This document shows, in pieces, positions 33,225 to 44,340 of a stretch of 64,000 bases of DNA. The number at the start of each line of letters is the position of its first letter. The first letter of the stretch is position 1. The stretch is from Corythucha ciliata (lineage: Eukaryota > Arthropoda > Insecta > Hemiptera > Tingidae), in assembly GCA_038030265.1 (NCBI GenBank), contig CM075938.1:3077009-3141008 (forward strand), in the 5' to 3' direction. The notes below the pieces were generated by a model. The model made no database searches. It was not told where the DNA came from and saw nothing but the letters and a program-made list of their open reading frames with translations. The position numbers were made by a program, and so were the translations under genes.

Positions 33225-33425
33225 ACGGACAACCGGAGATGCATTGCAAAACTAACCGGAGATGCATTGCCCAACTAACCGGAGATGCATTGCACAACCA
33301 ACCGGAGATGTATTGCCCAACTAACCGGAGATGTATTGCCCTACTAACCGGAGATGCATGGCGGAACTAACCGTAGGTGCGTTGTATAACTAACCGGAGA
33401 TTCATTGTGCAACTAACCGGCAATT
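33225..33425 (+). repeat. 24-25-bp tandem repeat (AACCGGAGATGCATTGC)
   Basis: About eight consecutive units of AACCGGAGATGCATTGC followed by CCAACT-like linkers. Variants have TGTATTGCC and TTCATTGTGC. It lies at the right end of the TA-flanked element, beside isolated AACCGG motifs. Clean at first, more diverged toward 33400. Confidence 0.88.
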
Positions 33426-33532
33426 TTTTATTTAAATTATCCGGTTGTATTAATAAATCACCGGTTGAATCGATCAAGCGGAGAAAAAATTGAATTCTGA
33501 CCGGTTTTTTAGCCATATTTTCTTAGAGTGTA

Positions 33533-34301
33533 GGGTCCAGTGTATGGTGGCTGAAGAGCTGGACGATGCGTGTCGTTGCGAAGAAAGACATGAGAACATG
33601 TTGACAGGTCTTGGAAAACAAACGGTTTTTTGTTTGAGTGGTTCGATGCGGAGGTGGGTCGGAGGGTTTCCATTTGACGACGGAGACGAGTAACGAACTT
33701 TGGATGGGTCGAGTTCGAGTTGAATGTCCAGTCGAGAATCTAGCAAATCTCCGGGTAGGCGAAGTGGTTGTCCGTATGTCAATTCTGCAGACGAGGCTTT
33801 GAGGTCTTCCCGAAAAACGCTACGGAGGCCGAGGAGGACGATGGGAAGTGCCTGTAGCCAATTCATCTCGGGATGACACATAAGGGCGGCTTTGAGTTGA
33901 CGGTGGAAACGTTCGACTAATCCATTAGCCTGAGGATGATAGCTAGTTGTTCTACAGCGTATCGTGCCGAGCGTTGATCCGAGAACGCGGAAAAGTGCGG
34001 ATTCGAATTGGCGCCCTTGATCTGTGGTAATCCGAAGAGGAGTTCCAAAGCGGGAGATCCAGCAATTTAAGAGGGCTTCGGCAACGTTGACTGCAGTGGC
34101 GGTCTCGAGTGGCCAGACTTCAGGCCAACGAGTGAATCGGTCGATGACTGTAAGACAGTAGCGGTATAGGCCGGCGGGAGTTAGGGGTCCAATGATGTCA
34201 ACGTGTATGTGGTCGAAGCGTGATGACGGTGTGGGGAATATACGTGTCGAGATACTTCGGCTCGTTGGCAGGAAACGCACGACTGTGACCAGGAACGACA
34301 A
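33533..34301 (-). pseudogene. Second gypsy element: integrase core
   Basis: The catalytic triad is intact: D35 in HVDIIGPL, D94 in TTDQGRQF, and E130 in NGLVERFHRQLK with 35-residue spacing. It is followed by LGLRSVFREDLKASSAELTYG. The residues after the TIHWT codons belong to the inserted TA-flanked element and not to the integrase. The family resembles CsRn1-like gypsy elements in sequence style. Separate frames upstream and an insertion downstream make it inactive. Confidence 0.88.
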
Positions 34302-34438
34302 TTACGACGTATTCGAGGCCATACGAAACGAGTTGAAGCTTTGACGCCGGGATGGCTTAGGTTGTAAAGGGAGTCGAATATCTGGCGACGAAAGGGTTCC
34401 GGGACGTAAGGACGAAGGGTGGGGGGTCGATGCGTCAC
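34181..34438 (-). pseudogene. Second gypsy element: integrase zinc-binding segment
   Basis: Encodes RRQIFDSLYNLSHPGVKAS and FVWPRIRRNCRSWSQSC-type sequence, with the H-H-C-C zinc-binding pattern ending CVSCQRAE. It overlaps the integrase core in a different frame near 34200-34300, so a frameshift separates the two. Confidence 0.8.
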
Positions 34439-34557
34439 ATACTAGAGTCATGTCGGTTCCAGGAATTTTCATTCTTTTTAGGTGGAGGGATGAATCACTC
34501 GTGATGAGGTTTTGCAGTTCATGATCTTCTAGTTGTTCGTGAGATCGACAGGTGAGG

Positions 34558-35715
34558 TTAAAGCAGTGGTGACGGAATCGACGCGAGATAGTGCATCGGC
34601 GACAATGTTTGCAGAGCCACTGACGTATGCTGAATGTCGGTCGTGAATTGAGAGATGAACGACAGCTGATTAAGTTGAACGGGTGGAAGTTTGTCCTTGC
34701 GTTGGCTAAAAGCGAAAGTTAGGGGCTTGTGGTCTGTGTAAACCGTGAATGTGTGTGCTTCAAGGACGTGACGGAAGTGCTGAATGGCCGAGTGAACTGC
34801 ATGAAGCTCTCTATAGAATGCTGGCCACTCTTTTTGTCGCTGAGTTAGCTTCCGAGAGAAGAATGCAAGTGGCTGCGATTCATTAGCTACTTGTTGTTGC
34901 AGGCACGCTCCCACGGCGGTTTGAGAGGCATCGGTGAAGAGTCCGAGACGAGCTTGAGAGTCAGGATGAGCAAGAAGGGTGACTTGTGCAAGGCGTTCTT
35001 TGCATTTTTGGAAACATTGTTTGAGTTCCGGAGTCCAGACGATTGACTGGTTGCCGCGTAGACCATGAAGGGCAGAATGAAGTGGGGCTTGGAAATCCGC
35101 CGCAGGCGGGAGGAAACGCCGGTAAAAATTTAGCATGCCGAGAAAGCGGCGAAGGCTTTTAGCAGACGTGGGTGGGCTGATGTTTTGGAGGGCTGCGACG
35201 CGTTCTGGTGGTGGTCGAGTTCCATCAGCTGAGACTTCGTAACCGAGGAAATTTATTTTCGATGCACCGAGGATGCTTTTGTTGACGTTGACGGTGATAC
35301 CGTGTTCTGCGAGTCGTTTGAAAACAGCGCGAAGATGTTGTGTGCAGTGTGTGAAAGCATCGGGTGAGAAAATGAGGATGTCGTCGATATAGGGGTAGCA
35401 GAATTCAAGTCCATGAAGAACTTCGTCGATGAAGCGTTGGAACGTCTGCCCTGCGTTTCGGAGCCCGAAGTTCATGAACTGAAAATCGAAGAGCCCGAAG
35501 GGCGTCGTGATGGCTATTTTCGGGATGTCAGGTGGATTGACGGGTATTTGCATGTATGCTTTGACGAGGTCGATCGCAAAAAATATGGTGCTTCCTCGGA
35601 GGCGGTGAGAGAAGTCGTGAATGTGTCCGACGGAGTATCTGTCGGGAATGGTCCTGGCGTTTAGGGCGCGGTAATCACCACAAGGACGCCATGTCGAGTC
35701 CTTTTTTGGGACCAT
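34558..35715 (-). pseudogene. Second gypsy element: RT and RNase H
   Basis: 385 open codons. Reverse transcriptase motifs are all present: [18 protein letters not shown] at the start, [15 protein letters not shown] (motif A), [17 protein letters not shown], and the catalytic YIDD at residues 109-112. The connection region has [14 protein letters not shown]. RNase H follows with [16 protein letters not shown] near residue 265 and [12 protein letters not shown]. The usual VADALSR end is off-frame, so the frame is lost near 34620. The upstream part is cut off by a single in-frame TGA near 35745. It is a clear RT gene in a decayed element. Confidence 0.92.
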
Positions 35716-35745
35716 GTGAAGAGGAGAAGACCATGGACTATCGGA

Positions 35746-36427
35746 TCAACGGACTATCCCTTCCTGTAGCATATTGTTGAATTCTTGTTGGGCGATGCGA
35801 AGTTTTTCGGGTGGAAGACGTCGGGGCCGCGAGAAGACCGGTGGACCGGGCGTCGTGTTTATGAAGTGAGTGGTTGAGTGGCGAACGACGCGATGGGTTC
35901 CTGGTGGGCGGAAGAGTTGGGGATATTGGGATAATACGTCGTGGAAGGGTGAATGTTCCGACAGTAAGTTGGTGAGAGCTTTGACACTAGATTGACTTGT
36001 AGAGCACGTGATGCAAGGCGTGGAAAGGCCTGTGACTGAGTCGATGAGACGGTTGTTCGTGCAATCCGGGAGGAGAGAAAAGTGGGCCAAAAAATTCCGA
36101 GCCAATGATAGGGACTTCAACGTCGGCGATGATGAATGACCACGTGAAGTCGCGACGAAGACCAAAATCAGGTCGGAGTTTGAGATAACCGAACGTTGAA
36201 ATCGGAGATTTGTTGGCAGCGATCATGGTGAAGTCGGTGCGAGGATGGCGGCCAGAGAGATGACGTCGTGGAAAACATGACAAATCGGAGCCTGTGTCTA
36301 GTAGGAATTGTTGCTTTGATAGACGGTCGACGATGAAGAGGCGGCGTCCGCGAGTGAGGCGATCAGTCGCCGCTAGTACTGATCGCCGTTGGTGTTTGAC
36401 GCCGAAAACGAGCATGGACGTGTGCAT
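35746..36427 (-). pseudogene. Second gypsy element: protease and RT linker
   Basis: Two overlapping frames. The upstream one, to 36427, has the aspartic protease active site FLLDTGSDLSCFPRR and later VPIIGSEFFGPL, the usual protease end. A frame change near 36050 leads into the downstream frame with HRVVRHSTTHFINTTPGPPV and LPPEKLRIAQQEFNNMLQEG, the linker preceding RT. This frame ends at a TGA where an arginine codon is expected, so the RT is separated by a single stop. Confidence 0.85.
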
Positions 36428-36825
36428 TTAGTGGCGTTGTCACCCCAGCGTCGATGATACCAGCAAGTCGTCTGGGCAGCAGGTGATAAGCTGCGGGTTC
36501 GGTTCTGATGATGCCTGGTAGGACTTGACTCACGTTGGCGGGACTGGGGTGGACGATGCGTGGAGGCCAAGTGCTGCGTAAGCGTAGTCAATTGTTTGCA
36601 TATGGTTTCGAGAAGCCGAATGCTGTGATCGGTGGGGGGTGCGGAGGCGATTGCGTTGACGGAAGAAATCGGATTGGGGGGGGGGGAGGTAATGAATGCA
36701 GGTTGAACCTCTACGATTTTGTCGGCGGTGAGTGCCAGGCGGTCGATTGGTAGGTCTGCCTGCGTTTGGAGGATAGCCTGGACGTGTGGGGGAAGACGTT
36801 GAGTCCAGAGCGTCCGAAGGATAAG
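36373..36825 (-). pseudogene. Second gypsy element: gag C-terminal remnant
   Basis: Only the C-terminal half of gag remains, in two frames: LPIDRLALTADKIVEV near 36740-36790 and then a proline/serine-rich linker to TTCWYHRRWGDNATKC, a cysteine-histidine motif typical of this group. At about 36826 the sequence passes directly into a 30-bp-type satellite, so the N-terminal gag and 5' LTR are missing. No LTR is recognisable for this element. Confidence 0.75.
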
Positions 36826-37080
36826 CGTTTAATTTCCAATTTAAGCGGGAAATAATTAGCAGTTTTCCTAGTTGTAGATGTGAATTATGGTGGGGCGGGG
36901 GGTTCCTCAATTTTCGCCACGAATTAGCGATTTTTTCATGTTATCTGTGTGAATTAGCGCTTTTTACTCAATTTCAGTTCCCATGTTACCTCGAAAAACC
37001 GCTGGAATGGGCGTTTTTTCAATATTAGTTGAGGCTTTTGAGTGATTGATTGCTGTTTTTACTTATAGCTGCGAATTGCG
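36826..37080 (+). repeat. 30-bp-type satellite block (plus orientation)
   Basis: A short block of AATTAGCG-like units that replaces the 5' end of the second gypsy element. Confidence 0.65.
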
Positions 37081-37194
37081 GGTCAAACAATCATCTGTGC
37101 AGCTCCCTCTTCAACAGTCCACATTTTATAGTAAGCGCCATCTTCTTAGGGGGGTTTGAAGCCCCTCAAAACCCTCCCCGTAAATCCGCCACTG
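37080..37194 (-). repeat. CAGTGGCGG dispersed repeat, copy 2
   Basis: The reverse complement of 29422-29585, ending in CCGCCACTG at 37194. The shared parts are GCCATCTTCTTAGGGGGG, CAAAACCCTCCCCG and CTTCAACAGTCC. Both copies adjoin satellite DNA. A third CAGTGGCGTAGAG-type end lies just beyond at 37242. Confidence 0.6.
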
Positions 37195-37480
37195 GGATCA
37201 AGCGCGTAGTCAGCCCTCAGTCTATAGGGGTGGGCAGAAGCAGTGGCGTAGAGTATGGGGCGGGGGGCGGTGGGGCGGCCCGCTCCGGGCATCACTTGAA
37301 ATGGCGCATGCCATGGCTCGCTTTTGGAGGCAAAACAGTTTGAGAACTGGCCAGAGCGTGCCAGGGGCTGCGGATTGCATCCCAAACCCGGTCAGTGTTC
37401 CACGCAAACACGCTCCGTCCCTCCACACGCCAACTGTAAGCTGGAAGAATTTGACAGAGCCAACCTCACGGAATTGAAGT
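37195..37480. other. GC-rich non-coding segment
   Basis: Contains CAGTGGCGTAGAGTATGGGG from 37242 and a G-rich run near 37260, resembling another transposon terminus. No gene recognised. Confidence 0.4.
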
Positions 37481-37489
37481 CTTTTGATT

Positions 37490-37735
37490 AACCAAAGGAG
37501 GAAAAATTGTTTTTATTTAGAGCCGAATCCGTAAAATTGTTTTTTATTGAACCAAATAACCCTCAAAATTGGTATTTTGAGTATGCAAAGTTCCGCGAAT
37601 TCTGTTTGTTTGAAGATACTAACCCTCAAGACTGGTTTTTTGAACGACTAAAGCCCTTGAGATTGGTTTATTGAAGCGCAAACCCTGTGAAGTTGGTTCT
37701 ACTCAGAGTCAATCCTCGAAATAGGTTAAATAGGT
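37490..37735 (-). repeat. 33-bp-type repeat (reverse orientation)
   Basis: Six or seven diverged units such as CCCTCAAAATTGGTATTTTG and CCCTCAAGACTGGTTTTTTG. These look like the inverse of the 2320-2725 family. Period roughly 33-36 bp. Confidence 0.5.
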
Positions 37736-37759
37736 AATTAAATAGGGCATGGTCCTTCC

Positions 37760-38050
37760 CCGTTCCCTGGTAAATTGAACACTAATTCACGGGTAAAATT
37801 TAGAATAACACGAATTGGTGTTAAAAATGGAGAAAAATCCAATTCACAGCTTAAATTTAGAAAAATTGCTGATTTGCTGATAAAATTGAGAAAGACCACT
37901 CAAGCGCCGTACCTAATTTGCGGATTCTTGAGGCAACTTCACGGCTAAGAGTTTATAAAAAGCGCCGATTCGCAGCTAAAAATTAGAAAATGAGCTAAGT
38001 CGCGGATAAAATTGAGAAAACGCACATACGCAGTTATAGGAGGCAATTTC
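37760..38050 (-). repeat. 30-bp-type satellite block (minus orientation)
   Basis: About nine diverged units with AATTCACGG and TAAAATTGAGAAA parts. Confidence 0.68.
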
Positions 38051-38054
38051 GTCG

Positions 38055-38290
38055 CGAAATTCTGAATTCGCCAATGGACAAGGGCTGCCCCCCTCCTCAG
38101 GATGTCCATTGGTCAGACCACCCGAAAATGACTTAAAAAATATCTGGAAGGGCGGGGGGAGGGGGGTTATTTGATTATGTACTTTTTTGGCTCACGGTGC
38201 ACGCGGGAAATTTTGCGTGGGACGGGAATTGAGCGTGCATGACGGGACGCGAGGCCAAAAAATGCAGGATGGGACTTTTCATTGCAGTTC
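38055..38290 (-). repeat. Dispersed repeat, copy 2
   Basis: The inverse match of 13010-13235, from TCGCCAATGGAC to GGATGGGACTTTTCATTG. Both copies sit next to 30-bp-type satellite blocks. Confidence 0.6.
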
Positions 38291-38745
38291 CCCAAGAATC
38301 TGCAAACTGACATTTTCTCAATTTCAGCTGTGAATTAGCCTTTTCACCCTCAATTTTTGCCGTGAATGAGCACATTTCTTAATTTTAGCTGCGAATTATA
38401 GCGCTCTTTCTCGATTTTATCTGTAAAATTGAAATTTGTGATACATTTGTTGTGAATTTAAGTTTTCCCCCACTTTTAGACGCGAATTCGCGTTTTTTTC
38501 TATTTCACGTCGAGAATCAGTGTTTTTTCTCGATTTCAGTCCCAGCCCCAATAATCCATGAGTTGGCGTTATCTGTGAATCTGCGCTAACCCACATTTTT
38601 CTAATTTTAGCTGCGTTTTTTAGCGTTTTTTCTTGATTTTATCCGTAAAACCGTAATTTTTTATACCTTAGCTGAGTTTGACTCCACTTAGACGCGGATT
38701 GGCGTTTTTGTTTATTTCACCCGTGAGTTGTAGCGCTTTTTTGCC
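38291..38745 (+). repeat. 30-bp-type satellite block (plus orientation)
   Basis: Diverged units starting with CCCAAGAATCTGCAAACTG; several units closely resemble those at 13970-14580, suggesting shared higher-order segments. Confidence 0.7.
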
Positions 38746-38759
38746 TTCGAACACACGAT

Positions 38760-39190
38760 TTGCCTGCACTGAGGGCGAACGCCTCCAGCTGACGCTAATA
38801 TACTCGTATACTCAACTCCATAAAACCTGTCGAATGAGACCTGTAGTTTTGTGGCCGGTTGATTTGTGTCTCAAATTCATGTGCAGGATTTGATTTGCCT
38901 CTGAGGGCAATAAACGCCCCTTAGTAGTCACCGTCCGACGCTCATATTTTTATAATTAAGCTCGATAATACCCGTGGAATGAGACCAGTAAAATTATACA
39001 GTTCTTCCGGTTAACCGCCGAAACTTTTACGTAATTTGACTGCTGGCCACTGAGGGCAAATGCTCCAGGTATAGAGCTGCAGGCTGACGCTCATATTCGT
39101 TTTCAGCTAATGCTACAACTTTGTTTCGCCCTTTCCCTCTTATGGCCTGTCGAATTCGTACAATTGTACTTTGGTCACTTTGAAAGGGAC
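38760..39190 (+). repeat. Three degenerate tandem units of about 130-155 bp
   Basis: Each unit has the same order of landmarks: CACTGAGGGC or CTCTGAGGGC, then AACGC, GACGCTCATA/GACGCTAATA, and CCTGTCGAAT or CCGTGGAATGAGACC, followed by a GTACAATTGTA or AAAATTATA-like end. Units begin near 38767, 38892 and 39053. Non-coding. No family recognised. Confidence 0.6.
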
Positions 39191-41195
39191 AAGGACATCA
39201 TTGCCCACTGTCCACACTACGCGGATGAAGAATTTTTGTGTTTGTTCGTTGCCCTGCGCACTGTTCTGAACGGCCCTCGTTTTTTCGTAATCACAAACTT
39301 ATAATTTTGTAAAGGTGACTTTTCACCTCTGATTTGTGAGTCCGAACTGCTCCATCTGCCTCTATACTCGCGCCTGCACGACACACGAAGACCTCACAAT
39401 TAGAACTCTCATCAGTAATTTGTTCTATTTAACTGTTTCCTGGAATTTCAAATTATTGGGAGGCGACTAGTAGAGTTTTGAGACCCAAAAAATTCAATCC
39501 GAGGATCTTCAAAGTCTTCACTCTATTTAGTATATTTACGTAAACGTAATAATAGGGCCTAAAATTCTAGTTGTAAACGATAAAACGTGTTTTTTTTTTT
39601 ACATAATAGCTTAAAAATTGAATTGTATTAGAAATCCTGGCCTCGAGGAAGAGGTAGGTAACCTTAATTTTGTAGATGTGTGTGTGAGGTGTGGGGGGGG
39701 GGGCTAAAACGTATACGAAAACCAGTAACCTAGTGAAGTTAATAACAGTATTTCGCTGAGTAGATCTTTTTTCCCCTCACAACGTTCCCTCCCCCCCTCC
39801 CCGCGGGCTCCTCCTGTTACATCAACCTCTGCGGGCGATATAATGACATTGTTTACTGACAGATTTTTGAAGGAATCGTATTTAATACTCTTGTTCGCAC
39901 CTTTGTTAATAATAGTAACTTATCATGAAGAAAAAAAAAACGACATCCAAATAGAGAAATAGTATGCTCCATGGGTGAAGCTGCTTTGATTTATTTCCGC
40001 CCCCTTTTATTATAGTTTTATATTTTTTGTAATCTTCAGTTTCATCGCTATAATTTTGATGAAGTTAATAGGCTAGGCTAATTTATTTTAATTTTCTGTG
40101 GGCTAAAAAGTGTTTCAAAAGAGAAATGATTTAAGAACGAAGAAAATGACTTAATTGTTATAACGAAAGCTGCAAAATAATTTATTTAAATGGAAGGCAT
40201 CTTTTCACAACTGTGTTTCATTTTATTTGTTTTACCGTATAACTTAGAAAGTAATGATTTTTCTCTCTTTATCCGTGTATTATACGCCTCTCTCTTTTTC
40301 CTCGCAAACTCCGAACTTTTTAAGTGTACCGTTGCCTGATTGACGGAAGCCAAAGGAGGATTGTAGATAGTCATTCCACTCACGTCATGTTGCTTGCCCT
40401 GGAGCATTTCTCACGAGTTGTTTGAGGACGTAGCGCGGAGATCCCAAGGACGTTAGCGTTATTTCTCAACACGTTTGTATATTATGTGCGGTGATAGAGC
40501 GTGGTGGGTGAAATAAGGAATAGGATGAGGTGGTGTGGTCCGGAGGGGTGGCTGCTAACGGCTATTAGAGTTTTTATTCTTTCTCCGCGGTATAATATAT
40601 TCCCCCAACCCACCTTCAACTCCTATTTCCAACAAAATGTGAAGAAAAGCAAGGAAAGTGGTTTTACAACAATCGTCTACTCACTAACCAGTTTGAAAAG
40701 GAGAGTGAGAAAATGTTGGGAAGTCCAGAAGTGTTCATCACGACTTGGGTGAGGTTAGTTCCCATAGATAATGTTAAAACCTGTGACAAAACTTACCCAA
40801 AACGTTATTTTTCAGGAGGGGGGGGGATGACTAAAAATATAAAAGCAGGCCTTGAGTGTGAATTGTGACTCAATTCACGTGACACAGATTCATGAGGCTC
40901 ACCACCTCAATCGCAAAATACTCCGGTGGAGCACTCAGATATGGGCTTCAATTTTTTAGTGATCCGGGCTTCCGGCTGGACGGCGATTTGGCTCGTTACG
41001 ACGAATTTCAATCCAACCAACATGGAGAATAGAATGATGCAGGGTGATCAGCAAAATTGTGTGGCTGAGTGTTTGACTCAGCCCCACGAAAGCGCTATTC
41101 TGAAACCTGAAACTGAGAAATGTACTAATTCGAGCATTTCGAAAGAATCAACATCGTATGACTGCAATTGTGAAAATAAGCTTTTCTCCAGTATC
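39191..41195. other. Non-coding stretch
   Basis: No recognisable coding domain. A hairpin with an 8-bp stem (GGCTGAGT, GTTTG, ACTCAGCC) lies at 41063-41083. G runs and A runs occur at 39694, 39934 and 40820. Confidence 0.5.
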
Positions 41196-41199
41196 TGTA

Positions 41200-41380
41200 C
41201 TCATCCGGCGGCTAAAATTGAGAAGGCACTCTAAAGTACTGTGTTTGTGTCAAGTTCGCGGCTAATCGTTAGGAAAAAGCCCTAACATTCGTGGCACTAA
41301 CAATACACCGTTTCTCGATGCTATAATTCTGGACCTAAGTTAAGAAAAAGTCGCTGATTCGCAGGGTCGTGGGACATAAA
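41200..41380 (-). repeat. Short 30-bp-type satellite remnant (minus)
   Basis: A few units such as CGGCTAAAATTGAGAAGGC and GCGGCTAATCGTTAGGAAAAAG. Confidence 0.5.
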
Positions 41381-41639
41381 CCTGTTTGTAAAAACTCAGG
41401 CGGGCCACCAATACTCACCTCCCCCCCCCCCACATCGAGCACAACACATTGATCTTAGCAAAAGGCCGTGACTCTCTGAATAAAAGGCACTTGAGGCTTG
41501 TTCAAGTAAGCTAACCACAGTGTGATATAGTAACGTTTTCCATTTGCAAAAAAAATGTGCCCTGGGTCAGCTCATTGCAGTGCCGGCCTTTAGACATTTG
41601 GCGCCCCCGAAAGGATCTTTCAACAACGCCTCCGTGAAG

Positions 41640-43540
41640 TTGCCTTCAGGCGCGCGAATTAGCGTTTTTTCCCCACAATTCATCATTGTCTTCTCAATTT
41701 CATCGGTGAATTAGCGATTTTCTCCATTTTAGCTGCGATTTGGCGATTTTTCTTGCAATGAATTTGTGTTTTTCCTGATTTGAGCCGCTAATGAGCGATT
41801 TCACTCGTGAATTAGCGCTATATTTCCTAATTTTAGCCACGAAATTGTCTCTGGAAACCACACGACTCGCCATTTACTCAACTTATTTCTGTAAAATTGC
41901 GAATATTCTCAATTTAACACCATAAATAGCAATTTTTCTTGATTTCAGCCGTGAATTAGCATTTCATCTAATTATAGCCCCCTGGTGAGCTACCAATGAG
42001 AGCGTTGCTCCCAGATATGTTCGCTGTGAATATCCGCGAATTTGAGCATTATCCTCATTTAGCCGTGGATTAGCGATTTTGTTCATTTTCGAACCACACG
42101 TCAGCGCTACTTCTCAATTCTATCGGTGAATTACTGATTTTACCCAATTTTATTCGCAATTTTTTGTCATTTTACTGATTTTTCACCATTGTAGCAATTT
42201 TAGAGAATCAATGATTTATATGAATTTTATCGTGAATTCCTTTTTTCTCAGATTTCTCAATTTTCTGTGCAATTGGCAAATTTTCTCAAATTAACCAGCC
42301 AATTAGCCATTTTTAACCGCAGAATTTAGCCGCAAATTAGCGTTTTCCCCCATTTTAGCCGCTAATTATGGATATTCTACGTTTCATCAATGAATCAGAG
42401 CTCTCTCAATTTTCAGCGCGAATTAACTAACAGTTTTTCTTAAATTTGGCCGCGGATTTGCGAGTTTTTTTTTTACTTTCAGGCACGAAGCCGTGAATCG
42501 ACGTTTTCTCCATTGAGTCCGCTTTAGTAGCGTTTTCCTTATTATCAACTTTATCGGTGAATTGACAATTTTTCTCCGGTTTAGCTGCGAATTAGCGTTT
42601 TTCTTTGTCATTTTAGTTACATTTCACCATTTTACCTGTGAATTAGCGATTTCTCTGAATTTTGCTGAGAATTCTTGACTTCCTGATTTCAGCCGCTAAT
42701 TAGCGATTTTTTTCAATCCGGGTGTTAGCAACTTTTCTTACTTTTAGCTGTGAATTAGCGATTTATTTCGCTTTTAGCTATGGATAAGCGTTTTTTTTGC
42801 AGTTTGAGCCTTCATAAGGTGAATATTGTCGTTTCCATACTTCTGGCCTCTCAGTAGTACTTTTTTTTTTTTTTAATTTTTTAAATTTATTCTTCACTTA
42901 AGCCGTGAATACGTGATTTTAGCCGCTAAAGAGCGATTTTCCCCAATTTCATCCGTGAATTAGCATTTTTTCGTAACTTTCCCCGCGAATTGGCGTTTTT
43001 TATTTTTTTTTTTTAGCAGTGAATTAGCGTTTTTTCAGATTAAGCCACAAACTTTCGTTCTGAATTATTGTTAAGTCTCACAAAACGCTTGTAAACTCAG
43101 AAATAAGAGAGAGTTAATTATTTGGTTTTTTACTTAATCACGCAATCTCTAAACTGTCCACATATGACTTATTATAAAATACATAACATGAATAAGTCGA
43201 GAATTTATGTTTTAGCAGTTTTAGGCGCGAATTAGCGCTTTTTCTCGTCGATTTTTCATTATTTTATTCGATAATTATCGTGTTTCGTAATTTTAAACGC
43301 GAATTACGTTTTTTTTTACACCTTATCCGCGATTTTAGAGCTTTTTTTCAATTTCAGCCGTGAAGCAACGTATTACCTTGCTAATTATCTATGTATTTTT
43401 CCTAATTTTATCCGTGATTTAGCACTTTTTCCCACTTATGTCCGTGAATCAGTTATTTTTTCAATAATTTCATCCGTGAATTAGTCAATTATCTCAATAT
43501 CAGCCCCAAAGTACCAAAATTAGCGTAATTTTCAATTTTG
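41640..43540 (+). repeat. 30-bp-type satellite block (plus orientation), longest
   Basis: About 1.9 kb of diverged units, e.g. GTGAATTAGCGATTTT, CATTTTAGCTGCGA and CTCAATTTCATCGG parts. Several T runs interrupt it near 42465, 42860 and 43005. A non-repeat stretch lies near 43060-43210. Confidence 0.8.
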
Positions 43541-43779
43541 GTCTTAATTAAATGGGCACTTAGCGGGGGATTAGCCGTCCAGAAGAAGACTAATAGCGTT
43601 TTTCCATTTGCACAAAAATTCGAAGGACGCCAAAATCCAACATTAAAAATGAACAATGATAATTTACCAATGTATAGGCCACGGGCGGGCCCCATCGTGA
43701 AAGGCTCAGCTGGCCACTTCTTGGCCAGGCTTTTATTAAAACTTGGAATAAAATAACGCTTATATGAGCAGTTCATTAT

Positions 43780-44340
43780 TACAATCCGAGGCTAAAATTG
43801 GAAAAAGTGCTACTTCAGGGTTATAGTTGAAAATAATTGTTAATTTGTAGCTGAAGTTAGTTAATTTTTGGATGAAATTGAGAAAAAGTGCTAATTCGCG
43901 GGTAAAGAAAAGGGCTCCAACAACGCTGATTCGGCGATGGAAATGAAAAAAATCACTAATTCGGAACTGAACTTGAGAAAACGCTAATTTGCGGCTAATA
44001 TTGAGAAAAACACAAATTCACGGCTAAAATGAGAAAAAATCCCTAGGTACCTTCCTAAATCATGGTTAAAATTCAGAAGAATCGCTTATTTTCGGACGAA
44101 ATTGAGAAAAACGGTCATTCGCAGCTACAAATACAAAACAACCAGCTAATAATACAAAAACACTGATTCACGGCTATATAGAATCGAAGAATTAGCTGTA
44201 ATTTGCCGCTAATTTGCCGATGAAATTGAGAAAAATAGCTAATTCGTGGTTAAGATGAGGAAAAATCGCCAGCTAAAAAAATAATTCGGGGCTAACATTT
44301 TAAAAAACCGCACATTCACGTTTGAAATTGAGAAGAACGT
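43780..44340 (-). repeat. 30-bp-type satellite block (minus orientation)
   Basis: Inverse-oriented units about 240 bp after the end of the plus block, a head-to-head arrangement with the 41640-43540 block. Confidence 0.72.

Larger units (their letters stand above)
27766..33530. mobile_element. 5.77-kb TA-flanked element of unknown class
   Basis: The ends are CACTCTAAGAAAT and, inverted, CACTCTAAGAAAA (12-bp perfect terminal inverted repeat). The element is flanked by TA on both sides (27764-27765 and 33531-33532), and its excision in silico restores the gypsy reading frame. A TA duplication fits the Tc1/mariner-like superfamily. No transposase is recognisable, so it is non-autonomous or decayed. 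Both subterminal regions are rich in CCGGTT/AACCGG motifs (27790-27960 and 33220-33480). The middle has accumulated a 30-bp-type satellite, two palindromic elements, a 406-bp inverted-repeat element and other repeats, so part of the length is probably later insertion. Confidence 0.85.

Noticed and set aside
27766..33530. Polinton/Maverick or other large virus-like element
   Set aside because: No polymerase, integrase, packaging or capsid gene is visible, the inverted repeats are only 12 bp, and the duplication is TA and not 6 bp.
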